Source: Spirochaetaceae bacterium (lineage in GTDB: Bacteria; Spirochaetota; Leptospiria; Leptospirales; Leptonemataceae). Taken from it: 64,000 bases of DNA. Location: the NCBI GenBank assembly GCA_002730875.1, contig PCBI01000005.1, forward strand, positions 434,001 through 498,000, written 5' to 3'. Position numbers and translations under genes: made by a program. A model generated the notes under the pieces. That model did not search any database. It was not told the origin of the DNA and saw only the letters and a list, made by a program, of their open reading frames with translations. Positions 7,732 to 16,956 of this stretch are shown one piece after another (positions within the stretch are counted from its first letter, which is position 1; every line of letters begins with the position of its first letter).

Positions 7732-8967
7732 ATGTTCTTCTTAGCTACACGACAGCTCCTGGACCGACTCCAGCAAAGCATGCTAACCCTGATCGGCATT
7801 GCCCTGGGCACCGCCGCTTATGTTATGTTTTCCGGCATCATGCTGGGCTTTCAGGATCAGATCATTGACTTGCTGGTGAATACGGACGCGCATATTCGCA
7901 TCAGCCCCAGGGATGAATATCGCACCGTGAATGCCTATGAGGGAGTCTTTTTTCCAGATAGCGAAGTGGTCTGGATCACTCCTCCGTCTGGAATGAACAA
8001 ATCCAGCGATCTTTCCAACGTGTACGGCTGGTATCAGCGACTGGAAGCGGATCAAAGGGTGGCCGCATTCGCGCCACAGCTCAATCTTCAGGTCATGGTA
8101 GGCACAACCAACTCCATGGCATCGCTTCTCTTTGGAATTGATCCGGACCGGCAACGGGCGGTGAGCAACATGGAAGACAACCTGATAGAAGGCTCCCTGA
8201 CGGATCTGGGAAGAGGAAACTCCCTGGCCATCATTGGTAGCAAAATGCAGGAGAAGCTGGGAGTACAACACAACGGAACGATCCAGATTGTTACTCCGGA
8301 CGGAAAGCAGGCAAATCTAAAGATCGTAGGCATCTACGAGTTCGGAAACAGTCAATTGGACCAGGGCTTCATCTATACCAACATTCGCACAGCCCAGTCC
8401 CTTTCCGGCGGCGCCAGCCACGTAACAGACATAGTAGTACGACTCCATGATGTAAGCGAAGCCGCGGAGGTGGCCTCGCAATGGTCGCAGTTCACCCGGG
8501 ACAAGGTAGAAAGCTGGGACCAGGCCAACGAGAGCATTCTTTCGGTCTTCCAGATGCAGGATGTAATCCGTTCTTCCCTGACTGCTGTGATCGTTTTGAT
8601 AATCGCCTTTGGGATATACAATATTCTGAATATGGTAGTCTTTCAGAAGCAGAAGGAAATCGCTATTCTACGATCCATCGGTTTTGATGCAAAGGATACG
8701 ATTCAGCTGTTCTTGATCCAGGGTTTCATCCTGGGCACCCTGGGATCGCTTGTGGGCCTGGCCATTGGCTTTGTAGGTTGTCTATATATCTCCACCATCG
8801 AAATCGGCGGCGAAGAGACCATACGTCAGATGCTCGTTTCTTACAAGCCTTCGATCTATGTCATTGGATTCACAATCAGCGTCACCGCATCGGCCATTTC
8901 CAGCTACTTACCGGCACGAAGGGCCTCCCGTCTGCAGCCCATAGAGATCATCCGGGGGGCAGGCTAA
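7732..8967 (+). CDS. ABC transporter permease, FtsX/LolC-MacB family
   Basis: A 411-residue protein with the four-helix FtsX plan. One helix lies at about 15-37 (SMLTLIGIALGTAAYVMFSGIML), followed by a large extracytoplasmic domain (about 40-270). Three C-terminal helices follow (AVIVLIIAFGIYNILNMVVF, LIQGFILGTLGSLVGLAIGFVGCLYI, IYVIGFTISVTASAISSYLPARRASRLQPIEIIRG). The cytoplasmic loop VVFQKQKEIAILRSIGFDAKD is the typical coupling element, and the ending PARRASRLQPIEIIRGA is the usual MacB/LolC tail. The stop codon overlaps the start of the ATPase gene (TAATG), so stoichiometric synthesis by coupling is likely. Confidence 0.93.
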   Translation: MFFLATRQLLDRLQQSMLTLIGIALGTAAYVMFSGIMLGFQDQIIDLLVNTDAHIRISPRDEYRTVNAYEGVFFPDSEVVWITPPSGMNKSSDLSNVYGWYQRLEADQRVAAFAPQLNLQVMVGTTNSMASLLFGIDPDRQRAVSNMEDNLIEGSLTDLGRGNSLAIIGSKMQEKLGVQHNGTIQIVTPDGKQANLKIVGIYEFGNSQLDQGFIYTNIRTAQSLSGGASHVTDIVVRLHDVSEAAEVASQWSQFTRDKVESWDQANESILSVFQMQDVIRSSLTAVIVLIIAFGIYNILNMVVFQKQKEIAILRSIGFDAKDTIQLFLIQGFILGTLGSLVGLAIGFVGCLYISTIEIGGEETIRQMLVSYKPSIYVIGFTISVTASAISSYLPARRASRLQPIEIIRGAG

Positions 8968-9662
8968 TGGAGATTCGAGTCCAGGGGCTGATCAAGGCAT
9001 TCGATAATCCCGACAAGCCCGTATTGAAAGGCCTGGATGTGGAAATTGAACCGGGGCAGTTTGTTTCCATTACCGGACGCTCGGGCTCGGGTAAGTCCAC
9101 TTTTCTCTACTGCGTCAGTGGATTGGATACCGTGAGCTCAGGTACCGTAACAATTGGCGGTCGAAACATCCACACCATGAGCCAGGCCGAAGTGCATCGT
9201 TTCAGAAATCAGGAACTGGGTTTTGTTTTTCAGTTCCACTATCTTCTGCCCGAGCTTACAGCCCTGGAAAATGTTCTGATGCCGGCGCGCAAGGTAGGAC
9301 TCCACGATAGCATGCAGGCCGATGCGTTGCGCCTCATGGAGCAATTCGAAGTCGATCATGCCCGGGACCGAAAACCGGCCCAGATGTCGGGGGGCGAACA
9401 GCAAAGAGTGGCCATTGCCCGAGCCTTGATCATGAAGCCTTCCTTTCTCTTCGCGGATGAACCCACCGGAAACCTGGACTCCGTGAACGGCGAGACGGTG
9501 CTACGAATCATCGAACAGATCAATCGCGAAATGAAAGTGACAGTGCTGATGGTCACCCACGAACCGGATTACGCCGCCCGAGCAAACCGGGAACTGGAGT
9601 TCGCCGACGGCAGAATTGTTTCGGACAAGAAACCTCGCAGCCATCCCAGGCGGACGCATTGA
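8967..9662 (+). CDS. ABC transporter ATP-binding protein, LolD/MacB type
   Basis: A 231-residue ATPase starting at ATG 8967, which overlaps the permease stop; a longer reading from 8778 lies inside the permease gene and is false. All motifs are present: Walker A GRSGSGKST, Q-loop FVFQFHYLLPELTALENV, signature MSGGEQQRVAIARAL, Walker B FLFADEPTGNLD, and the H-loop VTHEPDY. The sequence around the Q-loop and the DEPTGNLD box is typical of the LolD/MacB/FtsE group. It powers the exporter encoded with the two preceding genes. Confidence 0.95.
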   Translation: MEIRVQGLIKAFDNPDKPVLKGLDVEIEPGQFVSITGRSGSGKSTFLYCVSGLDTVSSGTVTIGGRNIHTMSQAEVHRFRNQELGFVFQFHYLLPELTALENVLMPARKVGLHDSMQADALRLMEQFEVDHARDRKPAQMSGGEQQRVAIARALIMKPSFLFADEPTGNLDSVNGETVLRIIEQINREMKVTVLMVTHEPDYAARANRELEFADGRIVSDKKPRSHPRRTH

Positions 9663-9690
9663 GTCGCGAAGAGACCCGGATAACTGACCT

Positions 9691-10875
9691 TTAGTTGTAA
9701 GGATTGAACGGATCGTCCTTTTTGGCATCAGACCGGGGAAATCGATCCGACTGCGAAGAACCGTCCTGATTTTCAGGTACGCCGGGCTGGTTTTCGGCAG
9801 GTTCATCCCGAACTTCCGTTTCTCCTGCGAAAGGCGTAGCCTCCGGCGAAATCGTGGAGCTCCCTGAAGTACCCATCGACGGCGTGGATTCCCCGGGCAC
9901 TGCCGCTTGCGGCGGAGTGGAAACGAACTTGGGCTTATCCTCTTCGTAGCCCGGTACCAACTGCTGCTTCACAGACTCGGTGAGAAACAGATTGGCGATG
10001 GCTCCCTGGAGAGTCATGATTAGACCGTAGGCGAGAGGGGTGAGCAGGATCATAAGCAAATAGGCCAGGATCACCAGAAGACCGGCTCCTGCAGACGCGT
10101 CCGATCCTGCTCCGAATGTGTCCGGATCATCCAGGGAGCCGGAAAGAAGTACAAAGAGCATCACAGCGATGAAGGGAGCAGCCACCAGAAGGATGGGAAC
10201 CGTAATAATGAACAGTTTACCAAAGAAAAGGCCCATACCATGCCCACGGGTCAATCGCCAGGACTGCACGAATGCATCCCAGGGGCCTATGCGAAGCTCA
10301 TAGACAAGCGGATACACCAGATCCAAACGAGCCATGATGTAATGCACTGTAAGGAAGATGAGGCCAAAGCTCACAAAAATGATCAGGCTAACAATCAAAT
10401 CCTCGGTGAACTGCGATTCAAGGCTTCCAAGGTTGCCGGATTCAATAGCGGTTTGAATCGAAACCGCCGTCACAGCTGCCGCAATAAAATAGGCCACCGC
10501 AAGAACAATGGCGCCGGCAATAAAAAACAGAAAATAAAGAAGGCCAGCCAGGAACACTCCCCCGAACTGATTGAACGGCTTGAACAAATCCTCCAGCTTT
10601 GCTTTTCCCCGGACAGCGCTGCTTCCGTAGCTCACCATACCGGCGAATAAATGGGGCAGAATAATGAAACCGCCACAGATGGCGAGGGCCGAAGCGCAAC
10701 TGGCCATTATGTATTGGATGAGCCCGCTTGCTGCGGACATGAAGAAATTTGAGAAGAATCCCTTGAAGCCCAGCTTTAGCATTCTTCCAAACGAGAACTC
10801 GATGCCCTCCTGCACGGATCCATAGGTCTCTATGGATGCTCTGGATACCTGGTAGGGATTCTCTTGCTCGGCCAT
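9691..10875 (-). CDS. Polytopic membrane protein with disordered C-terminal tail, unknown function
   Basis: A 394-residue protein with five or six membrane segments between about residues 45 and 310, for example GVFLAGLLYFLFFIAGAIVLAVAYFIAAAV and LFIITVPILLVAAPFIAVMLFVLL. The last 80 residues are Pro/Glu/Ser/Asp-rich and probably disordered in the cytoplasm. The build resembles the DUF975/YciC-like group of helical membrane proteins often found in Gram-negative bacteria, but no diagnostic motif confirms this. It is convergent with the ATPase gene on one side and divergent from the transglycosylase on the other, so it is probably monocistronic. Confidence 0.8.
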   Translation of the reverse strand: MAEQENPYQVSRASIETYGSVQEGIEFSFGRMLKLGFKGFFSNFFMSAASGLIQYIMASCASALAICGGFIILPHLFAGMVSYGSSAVRGKAKLEDLFKPFNQFGGVFLAGLLYFLFFIAGAIVLAVAYFIAAAVTAVSIQTAIESGNLGSLESQFTEDLIVSLIIFVSFGLIFLTVHYIMARLDLVYPLVYELRIGPWDAFVQSWRLTRGHGMGLFFGKLFIITVPILLVAAPFIAVMLFVLLSGSLDDPDTFGAGSDASAGAGLLVILAYLLMILLTPLAYGLIMTLQGAIANLFLTESVKQQLVPGYEEDKPKFVSTPPQAAVPGESTPSMGTSGSSTISPEATPFAGETEVRDEPAENQPGVPENQDGSSQSDRFPRSDAKKDDPFNPYN

Positions 10876-10936
10876 GGTGGCCCATTAATAGAACTCTGCC
10901 GTGGTATTCAATTTTTTTGTGTACCGAGATAGGAAA

Positions 10937-11539
10937 ATGCCCGATGAAGTAGATATGGCCCCAGGAATGGATCGAATTGAGACCCGAATAAGAGACATAA
11001 TGCAGCGCTTTGATCATATGAATCAGGTGCCGCAGACTCAGAAGAAGCCGGAATCGGAACCTGTCACAGAAGCGGTAGAAAACGATGCTACGGCCGAGCT
11101 TTTCGGTAAGAAAGCCAGCATCCCTTCTCATCCGGGCCCGGGCGCAAAATCCACGCAATTCCAGAGCGTCCTGAATGCTCTAATCAACGAAAAATCAGAG
11201 GACTACGGTATATCGCCGGATCTGGTAAGGGCCGTAATGCAGGCCGAGTCCGCCGGAAACCCGGACGCTGTTTCTCCGGCCGGAGCCCGGGGGCTGATGC
11301 AGCTAATGCCTGGAACAGCCAGGATGCTGGGTGTAGATCCGGACGATCCGGCTCAGAACCTGGAAGGCGGGATCCGCTATCTAAAGGCCATGAACCAGCG
11401 ATTTGGCAATCTGGATGAGGCTCTGGCCGCCTACAATGCCGGGCCCGGCGCTGTGGAAAAATACGGCGGCATCCCTCCCTTCAAAGAGACCATGAACTAC
11501 GTAAAAAAAATCCGGGACATCCTGGAAGAGAAGCGTTGA
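10937..11539 (+). CDS. Lytic transglycosylase, SLT/Slt70-like domain
   Basis: A 200-residue protein. The ATG at 10937 is preceded by GATAGGAAA; an upstream start at 10901 is weaker. The C-terminal half (about 90-200) is a classical soluble lytic transglycosylase domain: ISPDLVRAVMQAESAGNPDAVSPAGARGLMQLMPGTA with the catalytic Glu in QAES, then AQNLEGGIRYLK and ALAAYNAGPGAVEKYGGIPPF. The N-terminal half is polar and probably disordered, without a clear signal peptide. That is odd for a wall enzyme and raises the possibility of export by the flagellar or another non-Sec route. It cleaves the MurNAc-GlcNAc bond of peptidoglycan. Confidence 0.92.
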   Translation: MPDEVDMAPGMDRIETRIRDIMQRFDHMNQVPQTQKKPESEPVTEAVENDATAELFGKKASIPSHPGPGAKSTQFQSVLNALINEKSEDYGISPDLVRAVMQAESAGNPDAVSPAGARGLMQLMPGTARMLGVDPDDPAQNLEGGIRYLKAMNQRFGNLDEALAAYNAGPGAVEKYGGIPPFKETMNYVKKIRDILEEKR

Positions 11540-11549
11540 TTGACAGAAC

Positions 11550-12167
11550 ATGAGTCGTTTTCGAAGGACAGCTGCCGCATTTCCTGCGGCCCTGTTGCTT
11601 TTCCTGGCGGGGTGTCCGGAAAACGACGACGACGCCTTGATGCTGCACATCTACCATTCACTGAACGATGAAATTCAGGATGCGGTGGACGGAACCGAAA
11701 TACCGCCCGAGTATATGGCAGCCCTGATTTCGCTGGAATCACACCCGGCCGGAAATAGAGACAGCCAGCGATTTGAACCGGGCATCTACGAAAGGCTGAT
11801 TGAACTGAAATACTCCGGGGAACCCTTCGGATACATTCCCAGAAACAAAATCAAGGACCTGGACGATCAGAAACTCCGGGAACTGGCCACCAGCTACGGT
11901 CTAACGCAGATTATGGGTTACCATTGCCTGGAGCTTGGCTGCTCCATTGGCGATCTCAAAGGGGAGTTCCACTTGCTCTGGGCTGTGGCCTACATCCGCG
12001 ATCATTACGGCAAGCAGATCCGAAAGAAAAACTGGGAAGCTTCCTTTCGAATGCACAACACCGGTCGCGTGGACGGCACCACCGCCCGAAAGGACTACGT
12101 GGAGAAAGGTCTGGCGCGGATGCAATACTATCGAAAATGGATACAACAGGAAGGCAGCCTTTTCTAG
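11550..12167 (+). CDS. Lipoprotein with lysozyme-like (transglycosylase-related) fold
   Basis: A 205-residue lipoprotein whose lipobox LFLAGC puts Cys at about residue 23, followed by acidic residues (PENDDD). The mature region resembles a divergent lysozyme/SLT fold: PEYMAALISLESHP with a candidate catalytic Glu, YGLTQIMGYH matching the G-L-x-Q-(I/L)-M motif, and later FRMHNTGRVDGTTARKDYVEKGLARMQYYRKW in place of the usual AYNAG segment. It lies 10 bp behind the SLT transglycosylase, so the two are probably co-expressed peptidoglycan enzymes. Activity is not certain because the YNxG motif is altered to HNTG. Confidence 0.75.
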   Translation: MSRFRRTAAAFPAALLLFLAGCPENDDDALMLHIYHSLNDEIQDAVDGTEIPPEYMAALISLESHPAGNRDSQRFEPGIYERLIELKYSGEPFGYIPRNKIKDLDDQKLRELATSYGLTQIMGYHCLELGCSIGDLKGEFHLLWAVAYIRDHYGKQIRKKNWEASFRMHNTGRVDGTTARKDYVEKGLARMQYYRKWIQQEGSLF

Positions 12168-12189
12168 AGCGTAGCCAGCCTGGGCATAA

Positions 12190-12241
12190 CCGCCCCGAAA
12201 TGGCGGCTACAGCCCGGAATCCGGGCCCCGCTTTCAGGGCC
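12190..12241. other. Overlapping hairpins in the convergent gap
   Basis: Three short stems lie in a row between the stops of the converging genes: ccgcc/ggcgg (12190-12206), gcccgg/ccgggc (12212-12226) and an alternative ggccc/gggcc (12224-12241) that competes with the second. No U-run follows, so this is at best a weak bidirectional terminator. Confidence 0.4.
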
Positions 12242-12268
12242 TGGAATAGGGATGCGAGTAGTCGATAA

Positions 12269-12706
12269 TCAGTCTTCCGGATCTATGGCAAACTTGCCGG
12301 CCCCGCGAATGCTTAGCACCAGACAATTCACCGCGATCAGAAATGGGTACTCAAACTTTACCTGATCATCGCCGGAAGCCAGGTTAAACAACAACCCGAT
12401 TTTGGTTCCATGGGCCACGAATGCGATGCCAAAAAACCAGCATGCGGTAATCAAAGCGGTTTCCCGCACTTTGAAGCCAAAGATCAGACATAGCGCCAGA
12501 GCGTTCTCAACAATAAGCGTGCCCGCCACTACGACGTAATGGATGGGAAATCCTACAATGCTCTCCTCTACGCCGGCCGCAAAGGAAGGGATCTGGAACA
12601 GTTTGGGAATCCCGTGAGCCAGCAGGAACATACCAGTAACCCAGCGAAGTAGAGTGGGGGCATAAGGAGAATAAGGCTTAACAATTTCTCTCAGAGAAGG
12701 AATCAT
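12269..12706 (-). CDS. DoxX family membrane protein
   Basis: A 145-residue protein with four membrane helices. It has the DoxX signature near the N-terminus, LLRWVTGMFLLAHGIPKLFQIPSF, and later TLIVENALALCLIFGFKVRETALITACWFFGIAFVAHG. The ATG follows AGGAATCGAAT. DoxX-type proteins are small inner-membrane proteins linked to quinone or sulfur redox and oxidative-stress complexes; the exact substrate cannot be inferred here. It lies downstream of the LipL21-like gene on the same strand but is separated from it by a strong terminator, so it probably has its own promoter. Confidence 0.87.
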   Translation of the reverse strand: MIPSLREIVKPYSPYAPTLLRWVTGMFLLAHGIPKLFQIPSFAAGVEESIVGFPIHYVVVAGTLIVENALALCLIFGFKVRETALITACWFFGIAFVAHGTKIGLLFNLASGDDQVKFEYPFLIAVNCLVLSIRGAGKFAIDPED

Positions 12707-12745
12707 ATTCGATTCCTGGAAAACCTGCCATCTACGGCAAGCAAA

Positions 12746-12771
12746 AAGGGCGACCCCGAGGCCGCCCTTTG
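12746..12771 (-). terminator. Rho-independent terminator of the LipL21-like gene
   Basis: A perfect 8-bp stem (aaagggcg / cgcccttt) with a 10-nt loop, followed on the minus-strand transcript by an extended T-run (CCCTTTTTGC). It lies 41 bp past the stop codon of the gene at 12812-13396. Confidence 0.88.
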
Positions 12772-12811
12772 CCGCATCCCTGAGGATGCGCTCATTGAAT
12801 CACTGAGAAGC

Positions 12812-13396
12812 TTACTGGCTGATTTGAGCTTCCTCGGCAGCAGCTTCGAATGCTCGCTGTCCGCCAGGAAATTTCATGTAACCAACACACTGGCAATCTT
12901 CCCAGGTCTCGTTGCCGCCGGCTTCCACGCAGGTGCCGGTTCGGGCATCCAGAGAACAGCAGTCATACAGACCGATGCCCTTGATCTTACCGCGGGACTG
13001 AGTCACGATCGCGTAACCGGTAGACTGACCATCAGCAACACCGGAAGCTTGTTCCAGATAGTCGCCGATGATTTTAGAAAGACCATCGCCAGCTACCAGG
13101 TCACGAGCAGCTCGTCGACAGGTAGTTTGCTTCATGGCAATACTTCCGTTCTGGATGGCTTGCTGAGAGGCTCGTGCAGAAAACTTCAGGTACAGATAAT
13201 CTTTATTATCGTCGTCCTGGCAGTACTCCGCCGGGCTCAGTCCTTCCAACGCCTTCGCAGCGTCCGGAGCACAGGCCCAACCTTCGAAGACCCATCCGTC
13301 ACTACCAACGGTGGTGGCATCTCTTCTGGAATCACCTGCTCCACAGTATGCGAGAGCAAATACGGCTAAAATTGCGGGTATCAAAACTTTTTTCAT
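12812..13396 (-). CDS. lipL21: LipL21-like outer-membrane lipoprotein
   Basis: A 194-residue lipoprotein with lipobox ALAYC (Cys at about 18). The mature protein matches Leptospira LipL21 as I recall it: RDATTVGSDGWVFEGWA after the lipid anchor, then DYLYLKFSARAS, a TCRRAAR segment, EQASGVADG, SRGKIKGIGLYDC and WEDCQCVGYMKFPGG. In Leptospira LipL21 is an abundant outer-membrane lipoprotein reported to bind peptidoglycan and protect it from degradation. Differences here are an acidic CQDDDNKDY insert and a second cysteine pair (YDCC...TGTC). A strong AAGGAG ribosome site and a strong terminator fit high expression. No other taxon-specific gene in the window is as diagnostic. Confidence 0.87.
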   Translation of the reverse strand: MKKVLIPAILAVFALAYCGAGDSRRDATTVGSDGWVFEGWACAPDAAKALEGLSPAEYCQDDDNKDYLYLKFSARASQQAIQNGSIAMKQTTCRRAARDLVAGDGLSKIIGDYLEQASGVADGQSTGYAIVTQSRGKIKGIGLYDCCSLDARTGTCVEAGGNETWEDCQCVGYMKFPGGQRAFEAAAEEAQISQ

Positions 13397-13556
13397 TTTC
13401 GGAAACTCCTTACCCCAAAAAGTGTTCTGCCGGGTGGCAGAGTCGCTATCTTGCTACAATCAGTTAGAAGAGGACACCGGTCTGCAGTTCAATTTTTTTT
13501 CATCTCTGTTCGGGAAATTTTCCCAAAAATGTTGCCGAAAGCACTGTACCTTACTA

Positions 13557-15083
13557 ATGACCCTTCTCCCTCTGGTGGCAGGGGCTTCGAGTTGCGCAAC
13601 TACCCGCACCTGTGACGGTTGGAACCAATTCTTCCCCACCGATCTGGAGTACAAAGAAGCACTGACGACATCCACTCTTCGAAGCGCCGGTTGCCATAAC
13701 CCTCCCGTGGAATCTACTCTGGCCAACACTGCCGTTCTGGATGGAGTGGAATTACCGGGGGACCTTAGCCTGGAAATCGGCTGTAACATTGCGCCGGCTC
13801 CTTTGCTCCGGGAGGCCACCACTGGCCGCGAATACCTTCGACTACTGGACTTAAGCAGAAAAGAGCTGGTGCCTATTCGGGTGGAGTATGTTGAGAAGCA
13901 GTCCCGGTGCGGCCTGGTAGTAAGACCTTCCGCTCCATTGAACTACGAAACGTTCTACGCATTGTATTTGATGCGCGGACCGGCTACGGATGACTTTCAG
14001 GAACCGCGGTCTTTTAGGCAACTGAAATGGAAAGCGTTCCGAAACAACATAGAATCAGAAACCGACGAGCTCTACCGGGATGCCTTGAGTCAGGCTTCCG
14101 AGCGATGGGGCACCCATCCGGATTCATTTCGCATGATACAGGCCTTCACCACTCGTTCTTTCCGAAGCGCCACAATCCCATCCATCACTGGCCGAAACCA
14201 GTACTTCGCCCGTTTCGCAAAGAAGCCGGCCTTCCTCAAATCTATTGTAGAGTCGGATCATCCGCTGGCGAATTTCATGATTGAAGCGCACAATTACCTG
14301 ACGCGAGCGGAACTGAAAGACGGTTTCGTAGAACAAGAGGAGAGCGACCCGCAAACCGGCATCGATGAGCTCCAGTCCCGACGTCAGATTCAGCTGGTCA
14401 GAAACATTGAAGCGCTGGGCCGGAACACCGGACTGCAGGCAGGCTTCGCAGAGATTGAGGCCGCCTGCATAACAATGCCGGAACCCGATCTCTGCAACTT
14501 CGGCGAAAACAGCTTTCCGGGACTGCATCCCAGGTATATACCTTTTCTGTACTCGGAAAACCTGCCGAAGTTCCGTCAGGTAGTTGTGTTTACTCTGGAT
14601 GCATTCGTAGGCGATCCTGCTGCCGAGATCAAGAGCTGGGAAAACCGGCTGGCTTCCCGGTCTACAGGAATGATTGTATTTCTGGGCCCGGTGCCAGGGC
14701 AGGAATCCAGAATCATAGATCACATACAAAAGGATTTGCTCCAGGGGGCGCTTTCGCTCTCCGCGCTTCCCATAAATCCTGATGCGGAGCTGGCCCTTTT
14801 TTGCCATGAAACCGTGTACTGTCCCATGCTGGGACTTTATTCAAGAGATGTCTCCCGAATCATCAGCTACCGGCCGTGGCTTAATGCCAGACCGTCTATG
14901 AATGCCTCCTTCCCGCCGGAACAATACAGGCTACAGCAATTGAATCGCGCGATGTTTACTGCATTCCAGTTCCAGTCTTTCCTGCCTGAGATAGACAGAA
15001 CGCTTTTCGCCCTTAGAAAGGACTCGCTTTTTATGATCCGCTCCTCCAATATAGACCGGTGGTTTCAGTCAGAAGAAAAGTGA
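13557..15083 (+). CDS. Large lipoprotein, function unknown
   Basis: A 508-residue protein. The first credible start in this frame is ATG 13557, which gives an unusually short signal (MTLLPLVAGASSC, Cys 13). The frame is open further upstream but lies within the opposite-strand lipoprotein gene. A second ATG at 13529 in another frame encodes MLPKALYL, which would make a good n-region if joined, so a frameshift near 13550 is possible. The mature protein has no known motif. It is rich in Arg, Tyr and Phe, with segments such as LKWKAFRNNIESETDELYRDAL and RSFRSATIPSITGRNQYFARFAKKPAF, and has several Cys residues. Probably periplasmic or outer-membrane anchored. Followed after 13 bp by the DUF2079 gene. 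Confidence 0.75.
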   Translation: MTLLPLVAGASSCATTRTCDGWNQFFPTDLEYKEALTTSTLRSAGCHNPPVESTLANTAVLDGVELPGDLSLEIGCNIAPAPLLREATTGREYLRLLDLSRKELVPIRVEYVEKQSRCGLVVRPSAPLNYETFYALYLMRGPATDDFQEPRSFRQLKWKAFRNNIESETDELYRDALSQASERWGTHPDSFRMIQAFTTRSFRSATIPSITGRNQYFARFAKKPAFLKSIVESDHPLANFMIEAHNYLTRAELKDGFVEQEESDPQTGIDELQSRRQIQLVRNIEALGRNTGLQAGFAEIEAACITMPEPDLCNFGENSFPGLHPRYIPFLYSENLPKFRQVVVFTLDAFVGDPAAEIKSWENRLASRSTGMIVFLGPVPGQESRIIDHIQKDLLQGALSLSALPINPDAELALFCHETVYCPMLGLYSRDVSRIISYRPWLNARPSMNASFPPEQYRLQQLNRAMFTAFQFQSFLPEIDRTLFALRKDSLFMIRSSNIDRWFQSEEK

Positions 15084-15096
15084 GCGGCTTTGCGTA

Positions 15097-16956
15097 ATGC
15101 CCGACAGCGCCAATAAATCAAAGGATGCTAGCTTTCGTCGCCTGGTACCTTACCTTTCGCTGACATGGGCCGCGTTGTTTTTCGGTTCGGCACTTCTTTC
15201 CAGCGCCAGCTACCGTTGGACCAGCCCGCCGTCCGCGGATAAATCTATACTGCAAACAGTGGAAGGAATAGCGATCCTTCTTGCGATAGCTCTGGCATTC
15301 TGCATCTGGCAAGGATTCAGGCAATCAGCGGGCATACCGATGGCGCGCCGGGAAGGGACGGACTCCAAACGTCTGCGCGAAGATGGTTTGCATCCCGGGC
15401 AGAGTAAATGGGCTCGTGAGGTTATCCCGGGGAACGGGAACTTTTTGCGAAGCCCCGTAGCGGACCTGCCCGAGCTAATCAGTTATCTGATTGTATTTTG
15501 CTTTGTTGCATACCTGGGATTATTCTTTGAGGGCGCCTACCACTCTTTCTATTTGCAGGAACATGACTTTCTGAACATAGCTGCCGGTTTAGGACGCCCC
15601 GGTTGGCTGATCACTCCATACGTAAACACGGGGCCCACCGGAAGCTTTCTGGGACACCACTTCAGCCCGATCCTTCTCTTTCTCAAGCCGCTTTTCTGGC
15701 TGGCGGGCTTGTTCCAGGGAGCCAACTACGCTGCATACATGCTTCCGCTTTTTCTGGGGGCTGGCTGGGGCGCGATACTGTGGCTGCAGCTTGCCCAAAA
15801 GCATTTGCGGCACGAGTATCGCTGGCTCTTACCCGCGCTGGCCGTTTTCATTGTGTGCAACCCGTTAACGCTGAGACTTTCGCTTAGTTTTCATTTCGAG
15901 GTATTCGTCCTGCCAATTTCAGCGGCCTGCCTGCTTCTCTGGAGAAAGCCAGGGCTCTGGCCCGCGCTCGTACTGCTCTTTTTTGTCAAAGAGGACATGG
16001 CTCTTTATTCCTTGCTGCTCCTTGGATCGATTACCGTATTTGAGCGTCGCAGTCGGGCAAGATTCTGGCATGAGTTTTTCGCTACGAATTCGCAAGAACC
16101 GGTAGCTTCAAACCAGGAAACCGATACAGTCCAGCCGATCCGCTCGCCAGAAGCAGGCGATGGACTGAGCCCTTTCATGGTGCGCTTTCCTTTCATGATG
16201 CGTCGTCTGGTTCAGTTTTTCCGACAAAGTCGTCCGGCTCAGGCCGCGCTGGTTTCGTTTGCTTATCTCATTGTATCCCTTACCATTCGCGAAGCCCTGG
16301 CAGGAAGCACTGGCACCGACTGGTCCCATTACTGGCTGCAGCCTTTTGACTGGAAAGGGGCCCAGACCACAGGACTCATTGTTGTTCTTCTGGCCGGCGG
16401 ATGGCTGGCCCTGGGGGCGCCGTCGCTCAGGTATCCCCTGCTTGCCATTATTGCCATTCATCTCCTATCGCAACACCCGTGGCACAACAGCTTTCAAAGC
16501 CACTATGTGTATTCGCTGATAACGCTTATCTTTTTGGGGATGTGGCGAATTCGATTATCGTTCATACCGTTGGTCTTTCCTTTGCTTGCTGTGGCGGGAA
16601 TGATGGACCGCAGCACCCCGGTACCGCCTTTTGAATCGCGAAGTATTGATACGAATACAGTGATCCGGGAACTGCCGCCGAATAGTTGCATCCGAAGCTC
16701 CAAACACATTGCGGTCCGAATTCCGCTCCATAGCCATCCCTATCCGCTCTATGTCATTGCGGGAAACCCGCTGGCCGAACAGTCGTTATGCTTTCCTGTT
16801 GAGGCGCGCTGCGACAGGCAGTACATACTTCTTGAATCCCAGGACACGCCAGCACTGCATGACTGTCAGATGCAGGAACTGCGCTTCCGGGCCAGTTCCA
16901 GATATCTTAACCTGTTCGAATATGTCCTCCCAGCCGGCTCAAATACTGATCATTGA
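15097..16956 (+). CDS. DUF2079-type polytopic membrane protein
   Basis: A 619-residue integral membrane protein with about ten helices. The diagnostic part is FYLQEHDFLNIAAGLGRPGWLITPYVNTGP followed by GHHFSPILLFLKPLFWL, which matches the DUF2079 plan of an early acidic loop and an HFSP motif. That arrangement resembles GT-C glycosyltransferases, so a lipid-linked sugar transferase role is plausible but unproven. A polar insert at about 330-360 interrupts the helices. The 3' end overlaps the start of the next gene by 35 bp. It probably shares an operon with the preceding lipoprotein. Confidence 0.83.
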   Translation: MPDSANKSKDASFRRLVPYLSLTWAALFFGSALLSSASYRWTSPPSADKSILQTVEGIAILLAIALAFCIWQGFRQSAGIPMARREGTDSKRLREDGLHPGQSKWAREVIPGNGNFLRSPVADLPELISYLIVFCFVAYLGLFFEGAYHSFYLQEHDFLNIAAGLGRPGWLITPYVNTGPTGSFLGHHFSPILLFLKPLFWLAGLFQGANYAAYMLPLFLGAGWGAILWLQLAQKHLRHEYRWLLPALAVFIVCNPLTLRLSLSFHFEVFVLPISAACLLLWRKPGLWPALVLLFFVKEDMALYSLLLLGSITVFERRSRARFWHEFFATNSQEPVASNQETDTVQPIRSPEAGDGLSPFMVRFPFMMRRLVQFFRQSRPAQAALVSFAYLIVSLTIREALAGSTGTDWSHYWLQPFDWKGAQTTGLIVVLLAGGWLALGAPSLRYPLLAIIAIHLLSQHPWHNSFQSHYVYSLITLIFLGMWRIRLSFIPLVFPLLAVAGMMDRSTPVPPFESRSIDTNTVIRELPPNSCIRSSKHIAVRIPLHSHPYPLYVIAGNPLAEQSLCFPVEARCDRQYILLESQDTPALHDCQMQELRFRASSRYLNLFEYVLPAGSNTDH

